DNA of 62,101 nucleotides from Mesobacillus boroniphilus JCM 21738 (GTDB lineage Bacteria > Bacillota > Bacilli > Bacillales > Cytobacillaceae), in contig NZ_BAUW01000014.1 in NCBI RefSeq assembly GCF_000517385.1, positions 1 through 62,101 on the forward strand, given 5' to 3'. The position numbers were made by a program, and so were the translations under genes. Under the pieces are notes generated by a model. That model was not told the origin of the DNA. It was given only the letters and a program-made list of their open reading frames with translations, and made no database searches. Shown here piece by piece: positions 1 through 7,896 of the stretch (position 1 is the first letter of the stretch; every line of letters begins with the position of its first letter).

Positions 1-91
1 ACATATTAAAGGTTATATTTAACATTAATGTTAATAACTAGTTGATATTTCTGGGTTGACAATAATTAATTTTCTTTATGCAACGCTAGTG

Positions 92-377
92 GGAAATTAT
101 AGAATATTTTCAATGTGGATAACTATCCAGGTTTTCTTAATCTAGCTCCAGCACCTAGCCCCTCGAGTCGCTTGTCTAGTGTCGCCTCCTAGAAACGCAG
201 AAACTTCAACTCCGCCGGCAGAAGCAAAAAGCGCTTCTTTGTCGGAGTCTCCAGTTTCTGCGTTTCTTGGCAGTCGGCTATACTTTTCGATTTCGGTCCG
301 CGCAATGAAGTCAAAGAGCGACTTCACTGGTCGGCCCTTCAGCGCTTGTCGGGGCTGACCAAGGCGCTTGCGCTTTT
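92..377. repeat. Interspersed structured repeat, copy 1 (carries an insertion)
   Basis: The segment matches positions 8895-9062 along its whole length: an AT-rich left arm beginning GGAAATTAT, then GCTCCAGC, CCTAGCCCCTCGAGTCGCTT, the TGAAGTC/GACTTCA hairpin and a right end reading AAGGCGCTTGCGCTTTT. Outer arms can pair (AGCCCC with GGGGCT, and GCGCC/GGCGC in the other copy), so a transcript would fold into a branched hairpin. This copy is longer because of an insertion at 174-292. No protein is encoded: the reading frame that crosses it on the minus strand is a by-product of the palindromes. Confidence 0.85.
174..292. repeat. Hairpin insertion nested inside repeat copy 1
   Basis: These roughly 119 bases are absent from the copy at 8895-9062 and separate GAGTCGCTT from CGGTCCGC, which are adjacent there. 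The insertion is bounded by a perfect 15-base inverted repeat (191-205 and 253-267) with further pairing inside (ACTCCG with CGGAGT, AGAAGC with GCTTCT). It therefore looks like a second, independent palindromic element, or an extra arm of a longer form of the same family. No coding potential is evident. Confidence 0.7.
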
Positions 378-463
378 CTAATTCTAAAATCGGCATTTAT
401 ACATATTTATAGATTAACAGAGATTGTACCTCAAGTTGGTATCACACGCAAAAGGGTGATTGA

Positions 464-1594
464 ATGACTGGTATATTGGTCAATATTTATCGAAAAATGT
501 TGTCATGCTTAATAATATTACTATGCACAGTCAGTTTCTTTATGGTGGCTGGATTCATTTCTTCTTCGAACATCAGCGTTTTTAAATTCAAAGTTAACGG
601 GGAAATTGGAGCAGAGGTATTTTTAAGAATCATCAGTTATGAGAACCCATTGATTGGACATGCACTGACAGGGTCAAATGCTGATTTGCCGATTCTTTCT
701 ACAGGATTAAAATTGCTTACAAATGTTGAAATGAATGATATCAGGAGTCTGATTCGAAGTGGAATTCCCGGTTTCATGGCTTTTGATTCAAACTTCCTTG
801 TTGCAGAGGAAGGTGTTGATTTCACTGATATCCCGATTGAATCTGCACCTCCAATGGAAGTTCTTCTACAGGAAAGAAATATGGCAGCGAAAGAACTGAA
901 GGAACTGAACAGCGGCAAAATATACTCTGGATCTTCACCAACAGAAAAATCGGTATTCATTTATCATACTCACAGCTGGGAATCATATTTGCCCTTGCTT
1001 GGTCTCGAGGGGGCAGAGAATGAAAATGAGGCTGTTGATGGAAAGACGAACATTACGATTGTAGGTGAGTTGCTAGGACAGGAATTGGAGAAAAGGGGTA
1101 TTGGAGCAAGTGTAGATAAGACAAATATTGGTCAGGAACTAGATAAAAAAGGCTGGATGACACACAAGTCTTATGAAATTTCACGTTCCTTGGTTCAAGA
1201 GGCAATGGCTGGCAACAAGAAATTAGAGTATTTCATTGACCTTCACCGAGATTCTGTCAGAAAGGATTCGACAACAAGCACCATCAATAATGAGCCATAT
1301 GCAAGATTAGTTTTTGTCATTGGCGAGGAAAATAGAAACTTCCAAAAGAACCTGAAGTTTGCAAATGAACTTCATAAGATCCTGAATAAAAACTACCCAG
1401 GGATAAGTAAGGGAGTTTTGCCCAAAAAAGGGATCGGCGTTGATGGAATTTATAATCAGGATTTGCACGCAAACACGCTGGTCGTCGAGGTAGGCGGTGT
1501 TGATAATAATATGAAAGAATTAAAGAACACAATAGAGGCATTAGCGGACGCAATCAGCCAGATTTATTGGGAAGCGGAAGAGGTAAATGGCTGA
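464..1594 (+). CDS. spoIIP: Stage II sporulation protein P (SpoIIP family)
   Basis: This 376-residue protein is a SpoIIP-family cell-wall amidase/endopeptidase, which works with SpoIID and SpoIIM to thin septal peptidoglycan during engulfment. An N-terminal hydrophobic segment (about residues 12-34) should anchor it in the membrane. The catalytic domain shows the family metal-site motifs: YHTHSWE near residue 167, DLHRD near 259 and VEVGG near 339. The ATG is preceded by an AGGGTG ribosome site. In B. subtilis spoIIP lies next to gpr; here that neighbour is missing and a small membrane-protein gene overlaps its 3' end, so this may be a paralogue rather than the main engulfment copy. Family assignment is firm; which copy it is remains open. 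Confidence 0.9.
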   Translation: MTGILVNIYRKMLSCLIILLCTVSFFMVAGFISSSNISVFKFKVNGEIGAEVFLRIISYENPLIGHALTGSNADLPILSTGLKLLTNVEMNDIRSLIRSGIPGFMAFDSNFLVAEEGVDFTDIPIESAPPMEVLLQERNMAAKELKELNSGKIYSGSSPTEKSVFIYHTHSWESYLPLLGLEGAENENEAVDGKTNITIVGELLGQELEKRGIGASVDKTNIGQELDKKGWMTHKSYEISRSLVQEAMAGNKKLEYFIDLHRDSVRKDSTTSTINNEPYARLVFVIGEENRNFQKNLKFANELHKILNKNYPGISKGVLPKKGIGVDGIYNQDLHANTLVVEVGGVDNNMKELKNTIEALADAISQIYWEAEEVNG

Positions 1595-1780
1595 AAATCG
1601 TGAAAAGTATTTTTGGCTGTTATGGACGATTGCCACTACGATGTTGGCGTACTTTTATTTCCCCTTAAAGTTGGCAATTACATTTTTTCTATCAGGCATT
1701 ATCATAAGCAGTAAATGCCTGGTTGAAGATTTTATATACCATCAGGATGATGCTGAAAAGCAAAAGAAAAAAACCATTGA
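1587..1780 (+). CDS. Small membrane protein downstream of spoIIP (end shifted by one base)
   Basis: The start codon overlaps the last codons of spoIIP, implying translational coupling. About 64 residues are predicted, with two hydrophobic segments (about 9-26 and 28-43) and a charged tail. As written, the frame runs on to 1901 through a terminator hairpin and into a repeat remnant, which is implausible. Adding one A to the run of seven A bases at 1767-1773 gives a stop at 1778-1780, at the base of the terminator stem. I infer that this is the real end. The family is not recognised; its position suggests a role with SpoIIP. Confidence 0.6.
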
Positions 1781-1806
1781 AGCATGTGTATTCAATGGTT
1801 TTTTGC
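1771..1806 (+). terminator. Rho-independent terminator of the spoIIP unit
   Basis: A perfect 10-base stem (1772-1781 with 1791-1800) surrounds a 9-base loop and is followed by a run of T. Confidence 0.8.
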
Positions 1807-1846
1807 TTCAAAGGATTAGAAAGTATAAATTACACTTCGAGAAATG

Positions 1847-1888
1847 TCCAGTTCCAGTGCTTGTCGGGTCTGACCACGGCGCTTGCCC
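1847..1888. repeat. Internally deleted remnant of the interspersed repeat
   Basis: The bases TCCAGTTCCAGTGC are joined directly to CTTGTCGGGTCTGACCACGG and GCGCTTGC, which are the two outer parts of the repeat seen at 92-377 and 8895-9062. The central hairpin has been lost. The remnant sits between the spoIIP terminator and the end of corA. Confidence 0.65.
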
Positions 1889-1893
1889 ATTTC

Positions 1894-2843
1894 TTATTTA
1901 AACCACCCCTTTTTCCTGAACAATAAAAACATGGTTATTCCGATGACAAACATGGTGAACAATGCTCCAAAATAACCAAATCTCCAGGAGAGTTCAGGCA
2001 TATTCTCAAAATTCATCCCGTAAATTCCTGCTATGAAGGTGAGTGGCATGAAAATGGTTGTGATCACAGTAAGTACTTTCATTACGCGATTTGTTTCATG
2101 TGAATTGATCGACAAATAGCTGTCCCGCATATCTGTTGTCAGTTCACGGCTCGCTTCCACCTTTTCAGCTAACCTTAATAAATGGTCATGGATGTCCGCA
2201 AAATATTCTTTTTGTTCAAGTACACCAGAAAGGCGGTGTGAATTAATCATCCTGTATACCAGATCCCTCATTGGAGTGATGGTATGCCTTAACGATAGTA
2301 ATTCATGCCTTGTATCGAATAAATCCTCGAACAGTTCCTCCATCGAGCGGTCGGCTGAGTTCTCATCAATTTCATTCAATAAGTCCTCAATTCGATAAAC
2401 ATGAGGAAAATAATTATCGACTATTTTATCTAAAACATGATAGAGGACAATCGATGGGTTCCATTCCCCGGGAGCCTTCGCAAGCTCTAATCTCTGCCAC
2501 ACATCGTCAATTTCACGCATGCTGACGCTATGGTAGGTAACGATATAGTTGTTTCCAAGGTATAGGTCAACCTCTTCCTTCTGCATGGACTCTCCGTTCA
2601 GAGCCTGGAAAACAAAAAAATGATATTCTTCATAATAATCGAGTTTGGGTCTCTGATGGGTATGGATACAATCCTCAATGGATAAAGGGTGGAATCGCAA
2701 AGGTTCTTTTAATAATTCGATTTCTTTATCTGTGGCTCATTGAAATCAATCCAATGCCAATGACTAGTGTCTGACACCAATGAGTCTATACCTCGACCAG
2801 TCTGGATATCCCCGTAAGGACTAACAGAAATTGTACGTATCAT
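1894..2843 (-). CDS. corA: CorA-type magnesium/divalent metal transporter (one-base frameshift)
   Basis: CorA proteins form pentameric inner-membrane channels for Mg2+ (sometimes Co2+ or Ni2+). The C-terminal part shows two transmembrane helices with the signature YGMN at the end of the first, preceded by the long acidic helix domain. The frame as written begins at a TTG at 2700 and lacks the N-terminus. The missing start is present in another frame: ATG at 2843 after a GGGAGA ribosome site, continuing to WIDFNEP. One extra base near 2731-2735 (CCACA to CCAACA) joins it to DKEIELLKEP. The repaired product is 316 residues, the usual length. Function is not in doubt; whether the shift is biological is. 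Confidence 0.85.
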
Positions 2844-3175
2844 AAATTCTCCCAAAAAATGTTTTCTAGGCTATTTTTAGTTAATTCGATTGGTTTGTTC
2901 TCTGTAAAACAATCAGCTAATGAATTAAATAACCTATTTTTATTATATTCGCAAAGATGGACAGGAATCAAAGCAGAAATCATGAGAATGGATTTCAGGA
3001 CTATAAAGCTACTTCAAACAATAATGAAGGGTGATGGAAATGAAGCAATATTGCTATAATGGGAATCGAGAGCAATATACGACATAAAGGTCGATTATAA
3101 TGGAATCCGAGGACTGAAGACAAAAAGTTATCATCTTCCTTGATTATTAAGACTGTGCCAGGAGGACTAAGAGGA
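2844..3175. other. Intergenic region without a supported gene
   Basis: This divergent region between corA and the VOC gene holds a 66-codon frame (2859-3059) with no ribosome site and no recognisable family. It also holds two short direct repeats, of the form ATAATGG-AATC, near 3054 and 3097. Promoters for both flanking genes must lie here, but I could not place them convincingly. Confidence 0.5.
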
Positions 3176-3562
3176 ATGCTGCACCATGTAGAGATCAATG
3201 TTTCCGATTTGAGTAAAGCCACTGAGTTTTGGGGCTGGTTTTTAGGCGAATTAAATTATGAAGTATATCAGAGATGGGATGAAGGAATAAGTTGGAAATG
3301 CAATATGACTTATATTGTATTTGTACAAACCGAAGAAAGGTTCATTCAAGCAGGATATCACCGCGCAAGAGTTGGTTTGAATCATCTCGCTTTTTATGCG
3401 GATTCTCGGAAACATGTGGATCAAATGACAGAGAAACTAAGAAATAAACATATCCCCATCCTCTATCAAGACAGACATCCTTTTGCAGGAGGGGCAGATC
3501 ATTATGCGGTGTTTTTTGAAGGACCGGATCGTCTGAAAGTTGAATTGGTTGCACCTGATTGA
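3176..3562 (+). CDS. VOC-family (glyoxalase/bleomycin-resistance fold) protein
   Basis: The 128-residue product has the single-module VOC pattern: a start of the type LHHVEINVSDL, a central GLNHLAFYAD and a terminal GPDRLKVELVAP. The metal-ligand positions (the early His, the His in NHLAF and the Glu in VELVAP) are kept, so a metal-dependent lyase or dioxygenase-like activity on a small molecule is plausible. The ATG at 3176 is chosen because a GGAGGA site lies about 10 bases upstream; a longer frame starting at a TTG at 3140 has no good site. The substrate cannot be told from sequence. It appears monocistronic. Confidence 0.8.
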   Translation: MLHHVEINVSDLSKATEFWGWFLGELNYEVYQRWDEGISWKCNMTYIVFVQTEERFIQAGYHRARVGLNHLAFYADSRKHVDQMTEKLRNKHIPILYQDRHPFAGGADHYAVFFEGPDRLKVELVAPD

Positions 3563-3648
3563 CACCGGATAATTTTTTCCACGTGTAATTCCTGATTTAA
3601 CGGGAAAAGTATTTTACTTTTGTAAATTAGGAGGCACTGCAAAAAGTT

Positions 3649-4380
3649 ATGGCAGAAGCATTTTTAGGAATTGTCATCTCTGCGATGGCAACAGGTTTGG
3701 GAGCAATTCCAGTTTTATTTCTAAATAATGTCTCACCCCGGTTGAAGTCTTTACTTCTTGGTTATGCTTCAGGGATCATGGTGGCGGCTACAACCTTCAG
3801 CTTGATACCAGAGTCTTTGAAATCATCAAATATCTGGGTACTATCCATCGGTATGTTATTAGGGACTTTTGTATTGAATTACATCCATTCAAAGACTGAA
3901 GACCTCGATACAAGTGATTTTAAATTTTTATCCGGTGTTGATCGAAAAACATTAGTAATCATTACAGCTATTACTCTCCATAATTTACCCGAGGGCCTGT
4001 CAGTCGGGGTTAGTTATGGAACGGGCGTAGACAACCTTGGTGCTATTATAGCCTTCGCGATCGGCCTGCAGAATGCGCCAGAAGGATTCCTCGTTGGGCT
4101 TTATTTGATCCATCAGAAAATGTCAAAAATGAAGGCTTTCATGATCGCTACCTTTACAGGGGCTGTAGAAATAATAACGGCCGCAATTGGTTATTTTCTC
4201 GCTGCTGAAGTAGCGGGGCTTGTACCATATGGATTGAGTTTTGCCGCAGGTGCGATGCTTTTTGTCATCTATAAGGAACTTATCCCTGAAAGCCAGGAAG
4301 ATCATCAAGTAAAATTCCCAACGTACTCTTTCATCCTTGGCTTGATTTCAATGCTTTATCTTACGATACATTTCGGTTAG
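3649..4380 (+). CDS. ZIP-family metal transporter
   Basis: This 243-residue polytopic membrane protein carries the two ZIP metal-site motifs, HNLPEG (about residue 108) in one helix and QNAPEG (about residue 142) in the next. ZIP proteins move Zn2+ or other divalent cations (Fe, Mn) into the cytoplasm. The second motif begins with Asn where ZupT/GufA proteins often have His or Glu. The length and the short spacer between transmembrane blocks fit the bacterial GufA/ZupT branch. A ribosome site (GGAGG) lies about 12 bases before the ATG. No metal-responsive operator was recognised. Confidence 0.88.
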   Translation: MAEAFLGIVISAMATGLGAIPVLFLNNVSPRLKSLLLGYASGIMVAATTFSLIPESLKSSNIWVLSIGMLLGTFVLNYIHSKTEDLDTSDFKFLSGVDRKTLVIITAITLHNLPEGLSVGVSYGTGVDNLGAIIAFAIGLQNAPEGFLVGLYLIHQKMSKMKAFMIATFTGAVEIITAAIGYFLAAEVAGLVPYGLSFAAGAMLFVIYKELIPESQEDHQVKFPTYSFILGLISMLYLTIHFG

Positions 4381-4508
4381 TCAAAAAGCATTGAACATAA
4401 AGTCTTTTGACTTTCCAAAAATGCCTGGGAAAGAATAAAAGTAAATGTGTAGGGTAAAGACAAAGAGAGTCTGGTATTCTAATGGTATACATATTAGGAG
4501 GGAACAAT

Positions 4509-4742
4509 ATGGGAGAATGCAGTATCGATCACAGCAAAAAGGATGTCCAGGAGAAATACCAATCACAAAAGGAATTCCTTCCGCAGGACATTCATCCATT
4601 ATTCAACCGTTTTTTTGAAGAAGAACATACACAGGACATTTTGAATGAAGTATTTCACTTGCTAAAGAAGTATGACCTCGCTGCAGAAGAAGAAAGAAGC
4701 GAACGTGACAATAGATTGAAACTAGTTTTAAAGAACGTGTGA
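4509..4742 (+). CDS. Hypothetical small acidic protein
   Basis: The 77-residue soluble protein starts at an ATG preceded by a perfect AGGAGG site; a longer frame from 4482 is ignored for that reason. It is highly charged, with an N-terminal Cys, a central FFEEEHTQDIL segment and a predicted helical C-terminus (LLKKYDLAAEEE). It resembles small Bacillaceae-specific proteins of unknown function; no domain is recognised. It stands alone between the ZIP gene and the MFS gene. Confidence 0.6.
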   Translation: MGECSIDHSKKDVQEKYQSQKEFLPQDIHPLFNRFFEEEHTQDILNEVFHLLKKYDLAAEEERSERDNRLKLVLKNV

Positions 4743-4952
4743 TTAAGTGCAAAGGGGGCCAAGTGTTCCTTTTTTTGACCTGAGAAGACATTTTCAATAA
4801 AAAGCTATTCTTTCTAATAACCTGTATTTCCAGAAAATTCTTAGTTTATTTTGTAAAAAAAATCTTATTGCCAGCTAAAACCAGAAGGAGTAAAATTAGG
4901 AGGATATTTCGATATCCAAAATAATTTGAATGATTCGAAAGAAGAGGAATGT

Positions 4953-6202
4953 ATGGAAAGTCCTTCACAAATAACAAAGTGGAACGAAAAGAATAGCATA
5001 ATAAATGGAGTCGCTTCTACGGTTGTTATTAGTATGAGCAATAACTATTTCGCTTTATTTGCAATTGGTGTTCTGGGTGCTACAAATTATCAAGTCGGAT
5101 TAATTAGTTCTCTGCCTCAAATAATTGGTATGTTCGCAATGATTCTTGGTACCGTAATCATGAGCAGGCTGCAGGAAAAAAAGAGGTTCACTGGTCTCTC
5201 GATTTTGTTCACTCGTTTATTTTTGCTGGGGATGTTTTCGATCATTTACTTGCCTGAAGAATACAGGGCCTGGACATTTGTATTACTGATCGGTCTAATG
5301 AATCTTCCTGGCTCATTCGCAATGCTCAGCTGGCAGTCATTTATCGGAGACCTTATTTCAGACAGTCGCAGAAGCGGTTTCTTTAGTGAAAGGAACAGGA
5401 TACTGACCATTGCTGGTATGATTACGACATTGCTGATTGGAATAGGGCTCCAATGGTTTGACAAATCAAATCCTCTGCCATATCAAATTCTCTTCATTTT
5501 AGCATTTCTATTCGGTATTGCAGAAGTTATATATTTAAATAGACATATAGAACCGAAGAAAGTAATCGCACCGGATAAGAAACGTTTTAACTTTGGATGG
5601 GACGCTTATAAACATAAACCTTTCATTTATTTCTTGATATGCGGATTGTTTTTCAACTTTGCCTGGCAGCTAGCCTGGCTCTGTTCAATATTTACAATAT
5701 CAAAGTCGCTCATATGACTGGTTTCTGGATCAGCATCATAACTGTGGCCAATCAAGTAGGCCAGATCTTAAGCTTCAAGTGGTGGGGAAGAATGGCTGAT
5801 AAACACAGCAATGGAAAGATGCTGGCAGTTACTGCGGTCGGGATGGCATCAGCGCCATTCCTAACAATACTCTCAAAAAATATGTATTACCTAACCTTCG
5901 TCAACTTTACTTCCGGCCTTTTTGTTTCTGGGACCGTCCTTTTGTTATTTAATCAGCTTCTTGAAGTGACGAAGGAAGAGAATCGGGGGAGTTTTATTGC
6001 CCAATATAACATACTTCTAGCGATTATTGGCTTTATCGCACCACAGATTGGTGTATATTTGCTGGAGTTAAGTTCAATTGAAACAGCTATGAGTCTTGCA
6101 GCTGGTTTACGATTGTTGTCGGGCGCGGTATTTTTACTATTCTATTTTTATATGAAAAAAAGGTACTTCAACAGTAACAAAGTTGCAATCCCAAGACCAT
6201 AA
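4953..6202 (+). CDS. Major facilitator superfamily transporter (one-base frameshift)
   Basis: The combined product is about 416 residues with 12 predicted transmembrane helices, a typical MFS drug or metabolite exporter. The first frame covers the N-terminal half and ends at 5717; the second continues with LFNIYNIKVAHMTGFW to 6202. Restoring one C at 5676-5681 (TGGCTCTG to TGGCCTCTG) joins them exactly, without loss of residues. An AGAGGA ribosome site favours the ATG at 4953 over an upstream TTG at 4926. The conserved loop between helices 2 and 3 (MSRLQEKKR) is present. The substrate is not predictable. Confidence 0.8.
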
Positions 6203-6396
6203 CTGTTCGTATAGTTAAGGTAATGTCAAATGAAGTATGGATAAATATTAATGACATTTATGTTGCATTGAAAAGTAACCAGCAATCATATGGAATTTAG
6301 TACTCTGACGATGCCAGTCGTGTTTACAGGCAGTGTCAGTAGGGTTTTAATATAATGAGGATAGTGAGAGAATCACAACAAATAGGAAGGAAAAAT

Positions 6397-6486
6397 TTGG
6401 ATCACCTCAAGAAAAATAATTCGCTTGAAATAGAAGTGGATCACGATTTGGTGGAACAGGCAATTCAAATAGGATACCAAGAATGA
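6397..6486 (+). CDS. Putative 29-residue protein
   Basis: A TTG start lies behind an AGGAAGG site and the short frame encodes a charged peptide ending LVEQAIQIGYQE. The stop codon sits at the foot of a strong terminator, which supports a real transcription unit. The family is unknown; it could also be the conserved end of a small regulatory RNA. Confidence 0.4.
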   Translation: MDHLKKNNSLEIEVDHDLVEQAIQIGYQE

Positions 6487-6519
6487 AAATTCCCGGCCAG
6501 CTGAGGCCGGGAATTTTTA
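6486..6519 (+). terminator. Rho-independent terminator
   Basis: A 13-base GC-rich stem (6486-6498 with 6105-type partner at 6505-6517) is followed by T residues, right after the 29-residue frame. Confidence 0.85.
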
Positions 6520-6598
6520 TAGGTAATCCTTTTAGAGGAATTTATCGGCCTTATATCGAATAAACTCTACTAATATTGTTAGGACAGGTTGTGTCGCC

Positions 6599-7172
6599 AT
6601 GACTATTTTCAGTTATTTTTTTATTTCATATCTTCTTGGCAGCTTAATGGCGGGCTATTTCGTTGTAAGGTTTCTGGGGAACAAGGATATAAGAGTAGAG
6701 GGAAGCGGCAATGTGGGGGCGAGGAACGCCGGCAGTACATGGAAGAGTATCATTCGTTTTGACTTTTCTTGGTGATGCTCTAAAAGGAGCAATTGTAATC
6801 TTTATTGGTGAATATTTTAACCTGTCTCCGGAGTTACTATTGGGTGGATTGGGATTTGCAATTCTTGGCCATGTTAAGCCTTTCACCTTAAAATTTAAAG
6901 GAGGAATGGGAATCTCCACATTTATCGGAGGGATGCTTGCCTTTGAACCGCTAACAGCTTTTGTCATCATTTTTGGTTTCCTTTTGCTTTATCCCTTTTT
7001 TAAAAGTTTTACATTTGCTGGCTTGGGTTCATTTGTATTGATTCCTCTGAGTTTTCATTTTTTTGGAATCCAACCTCTTGTCATTCTTATTACCTGTGTA
7101 CTCGTAATCAGCATACTATTCATTCACCGTGAAGATATTTTCGCAAGATTAGATAAAAGAGTAAAAAACTAA
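6599..7172 (+). CDS. PlsY-like glycerol-3-phosphate acyltransferase (frameshifted)
   Basis: PlsY enzymes transfer the acyl group of acyl-phosphate to glycerol 3-phosphate at the membrane, the first step of phospholipid synthesis. The N-terminal frame holds the signature GSGNVGARNAG after one membrane helix; the second frame, from about 6735, continues with FVLTFLGDALKG, the G-K-G loop (KFKGGMG) and further helices. The frames join if two bases are restored near 6731-6734 (AGT to AGGGT) or one is removed. The variant NVGARNAG instead of the usual NPGATN suggests a paralogue rather than the main PlsY. The repaired length of about 191 residues is normal. Its start lacks a strong ribosome site. 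Confidence 0.75.
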
Positions 7173-7241
7173 AAGAGCAGGACAAAAGCAGACAACCAAT
7201 TCCTTTTGCTGAATATATTTATAGAATAGAAGCAGGAAGGA

Positions 7242-7517
7242 ATGATGGAATTGTTTAACTGGGGTGTCAGGTCCAGAAATAAAGCTTGGGTTATTGCTTT
7301 CTTATCACAATTAATGTTGGTAGCCTAAATTGTGCTGGAAGGCTTGAATAGATTAGGGTGGACAACTTACAGATTAACAGAAGAACTGCAGAATGAGGTT
7401 TTGATGTTGGTGAACGGTATATTCATGGTTCTTGCCATGCTTGGGATTATACAAGATCCAACAACTAAAGGATACAGAGGCAGTAAAAGGGCAATGGAAT
7501 ACAAGGATCCTAATTAA
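7242..7517 (+). pseudogene. Phage-type holin (phi LC3 family) with an in-frame stop
   Basis: From an ATG behind AGGAAGG the frame encodes NWGVRSRNKAWVIAFLSQ, then TAA at 7326-7328, then IVLEGLNRLGW and a second hydrophobic segment ending in IIQDPTTKGYRGSKRA. The DPTTKG-SKRA ending is typical of phi LC3-family holins, and the 91-residue read-through length fits. The stop replaces an expected Gln codon (CAA to TAA), so this is a substitution and not a length change. No endolysin or other phage gene is adjacent, so it is an orphan. Confidence 0.65.
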
Positions 7518-7598
7518 AATATGTTTATGTTTAGCATTCGAGCATTTTGAGGTAAAGAATTGAAAAGGATATTGTATCCATTTGAAAGGAGCCTGAAA

Positions 7599-7784
7599 AT
7601 GTGGACTTGGATTTGGCTCTTGTTGCTGCCAATCATAATTTTGCTGTTGATAGAAGAAGGAAGTCAATTTATATGGCGCAGATATTTAAAGAACCCACAA
7701 GAAAGAAATGATACCTTTTTAATACGTACTTTTAACAGCATAAAAAAGATTCAGCAGAAATACCGCAAGGATTCTTCACATTGA
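7599..7784 (+). CDS. Small single-span membrane protein
   Basis: The 61-residue protein starts at an ATG eight bases after an AAAGGAG site. It consists of one strongly hydrophobic N-terminal helix (about residues 2-19) followed by a basic cytoplasmic tail. No family is recognised. It lies between the broken holin and the nitronate monooxygenase gene and is followed by its own weak terminator, so it is probably transcribed alone. Confidence 0.5.
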   Translation: MWTWIWLLLLPIIILLLIEEGSQFIWRRYLKNPQERNDTFLIRTFNSIKKIQQKYRKDSSH

Positions 7785-7806
7785 CGTGGTGAATTCTTTT
7801 TTAAAA
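7768..7806 (+). terminator. Probable terminator
   Basis: An imperfect stem (AAGGATTCTTCAC with GTGGTGAATTCTT) overlaps the preceding stop codon and is followed by six T bases. Confidence 0.55.
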
Positions 7807-7896
7807 TAATAAATCCTCATCATGATTGAAAAATCCGATAAGTTAAACTATGATATAGATATTCAGAAAATTAAGAAATGTAGAAGGGATGATACA

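Noticed and set aside
35..90. A promoter for spoIIP.
   Set aside because: The AT-rich bases contain several weak -10-like boxes, but none at a sensible distance, and the repeat lies between.
142..396. An 84-codon frame on the minus strand.
   Set aside because: It lies entirely in the palindromic repeat and has no ribosome site or family.
2859..3059. A 66-codon frame on the plus strand between corA and the VOC gene.
   Set aside because: It has no ribosome site and no match; its last 25 residues faintly recall a lytic transglycosylase start, which is too little to keep.
6711..7172. A separate 153-residue membrane protein starting at an ATG at 6711.
   Set aside because: The first 12 residues are out-of-frame PlsY sequence; it is the C-terminal part of the frameshifted plsY-like gene.
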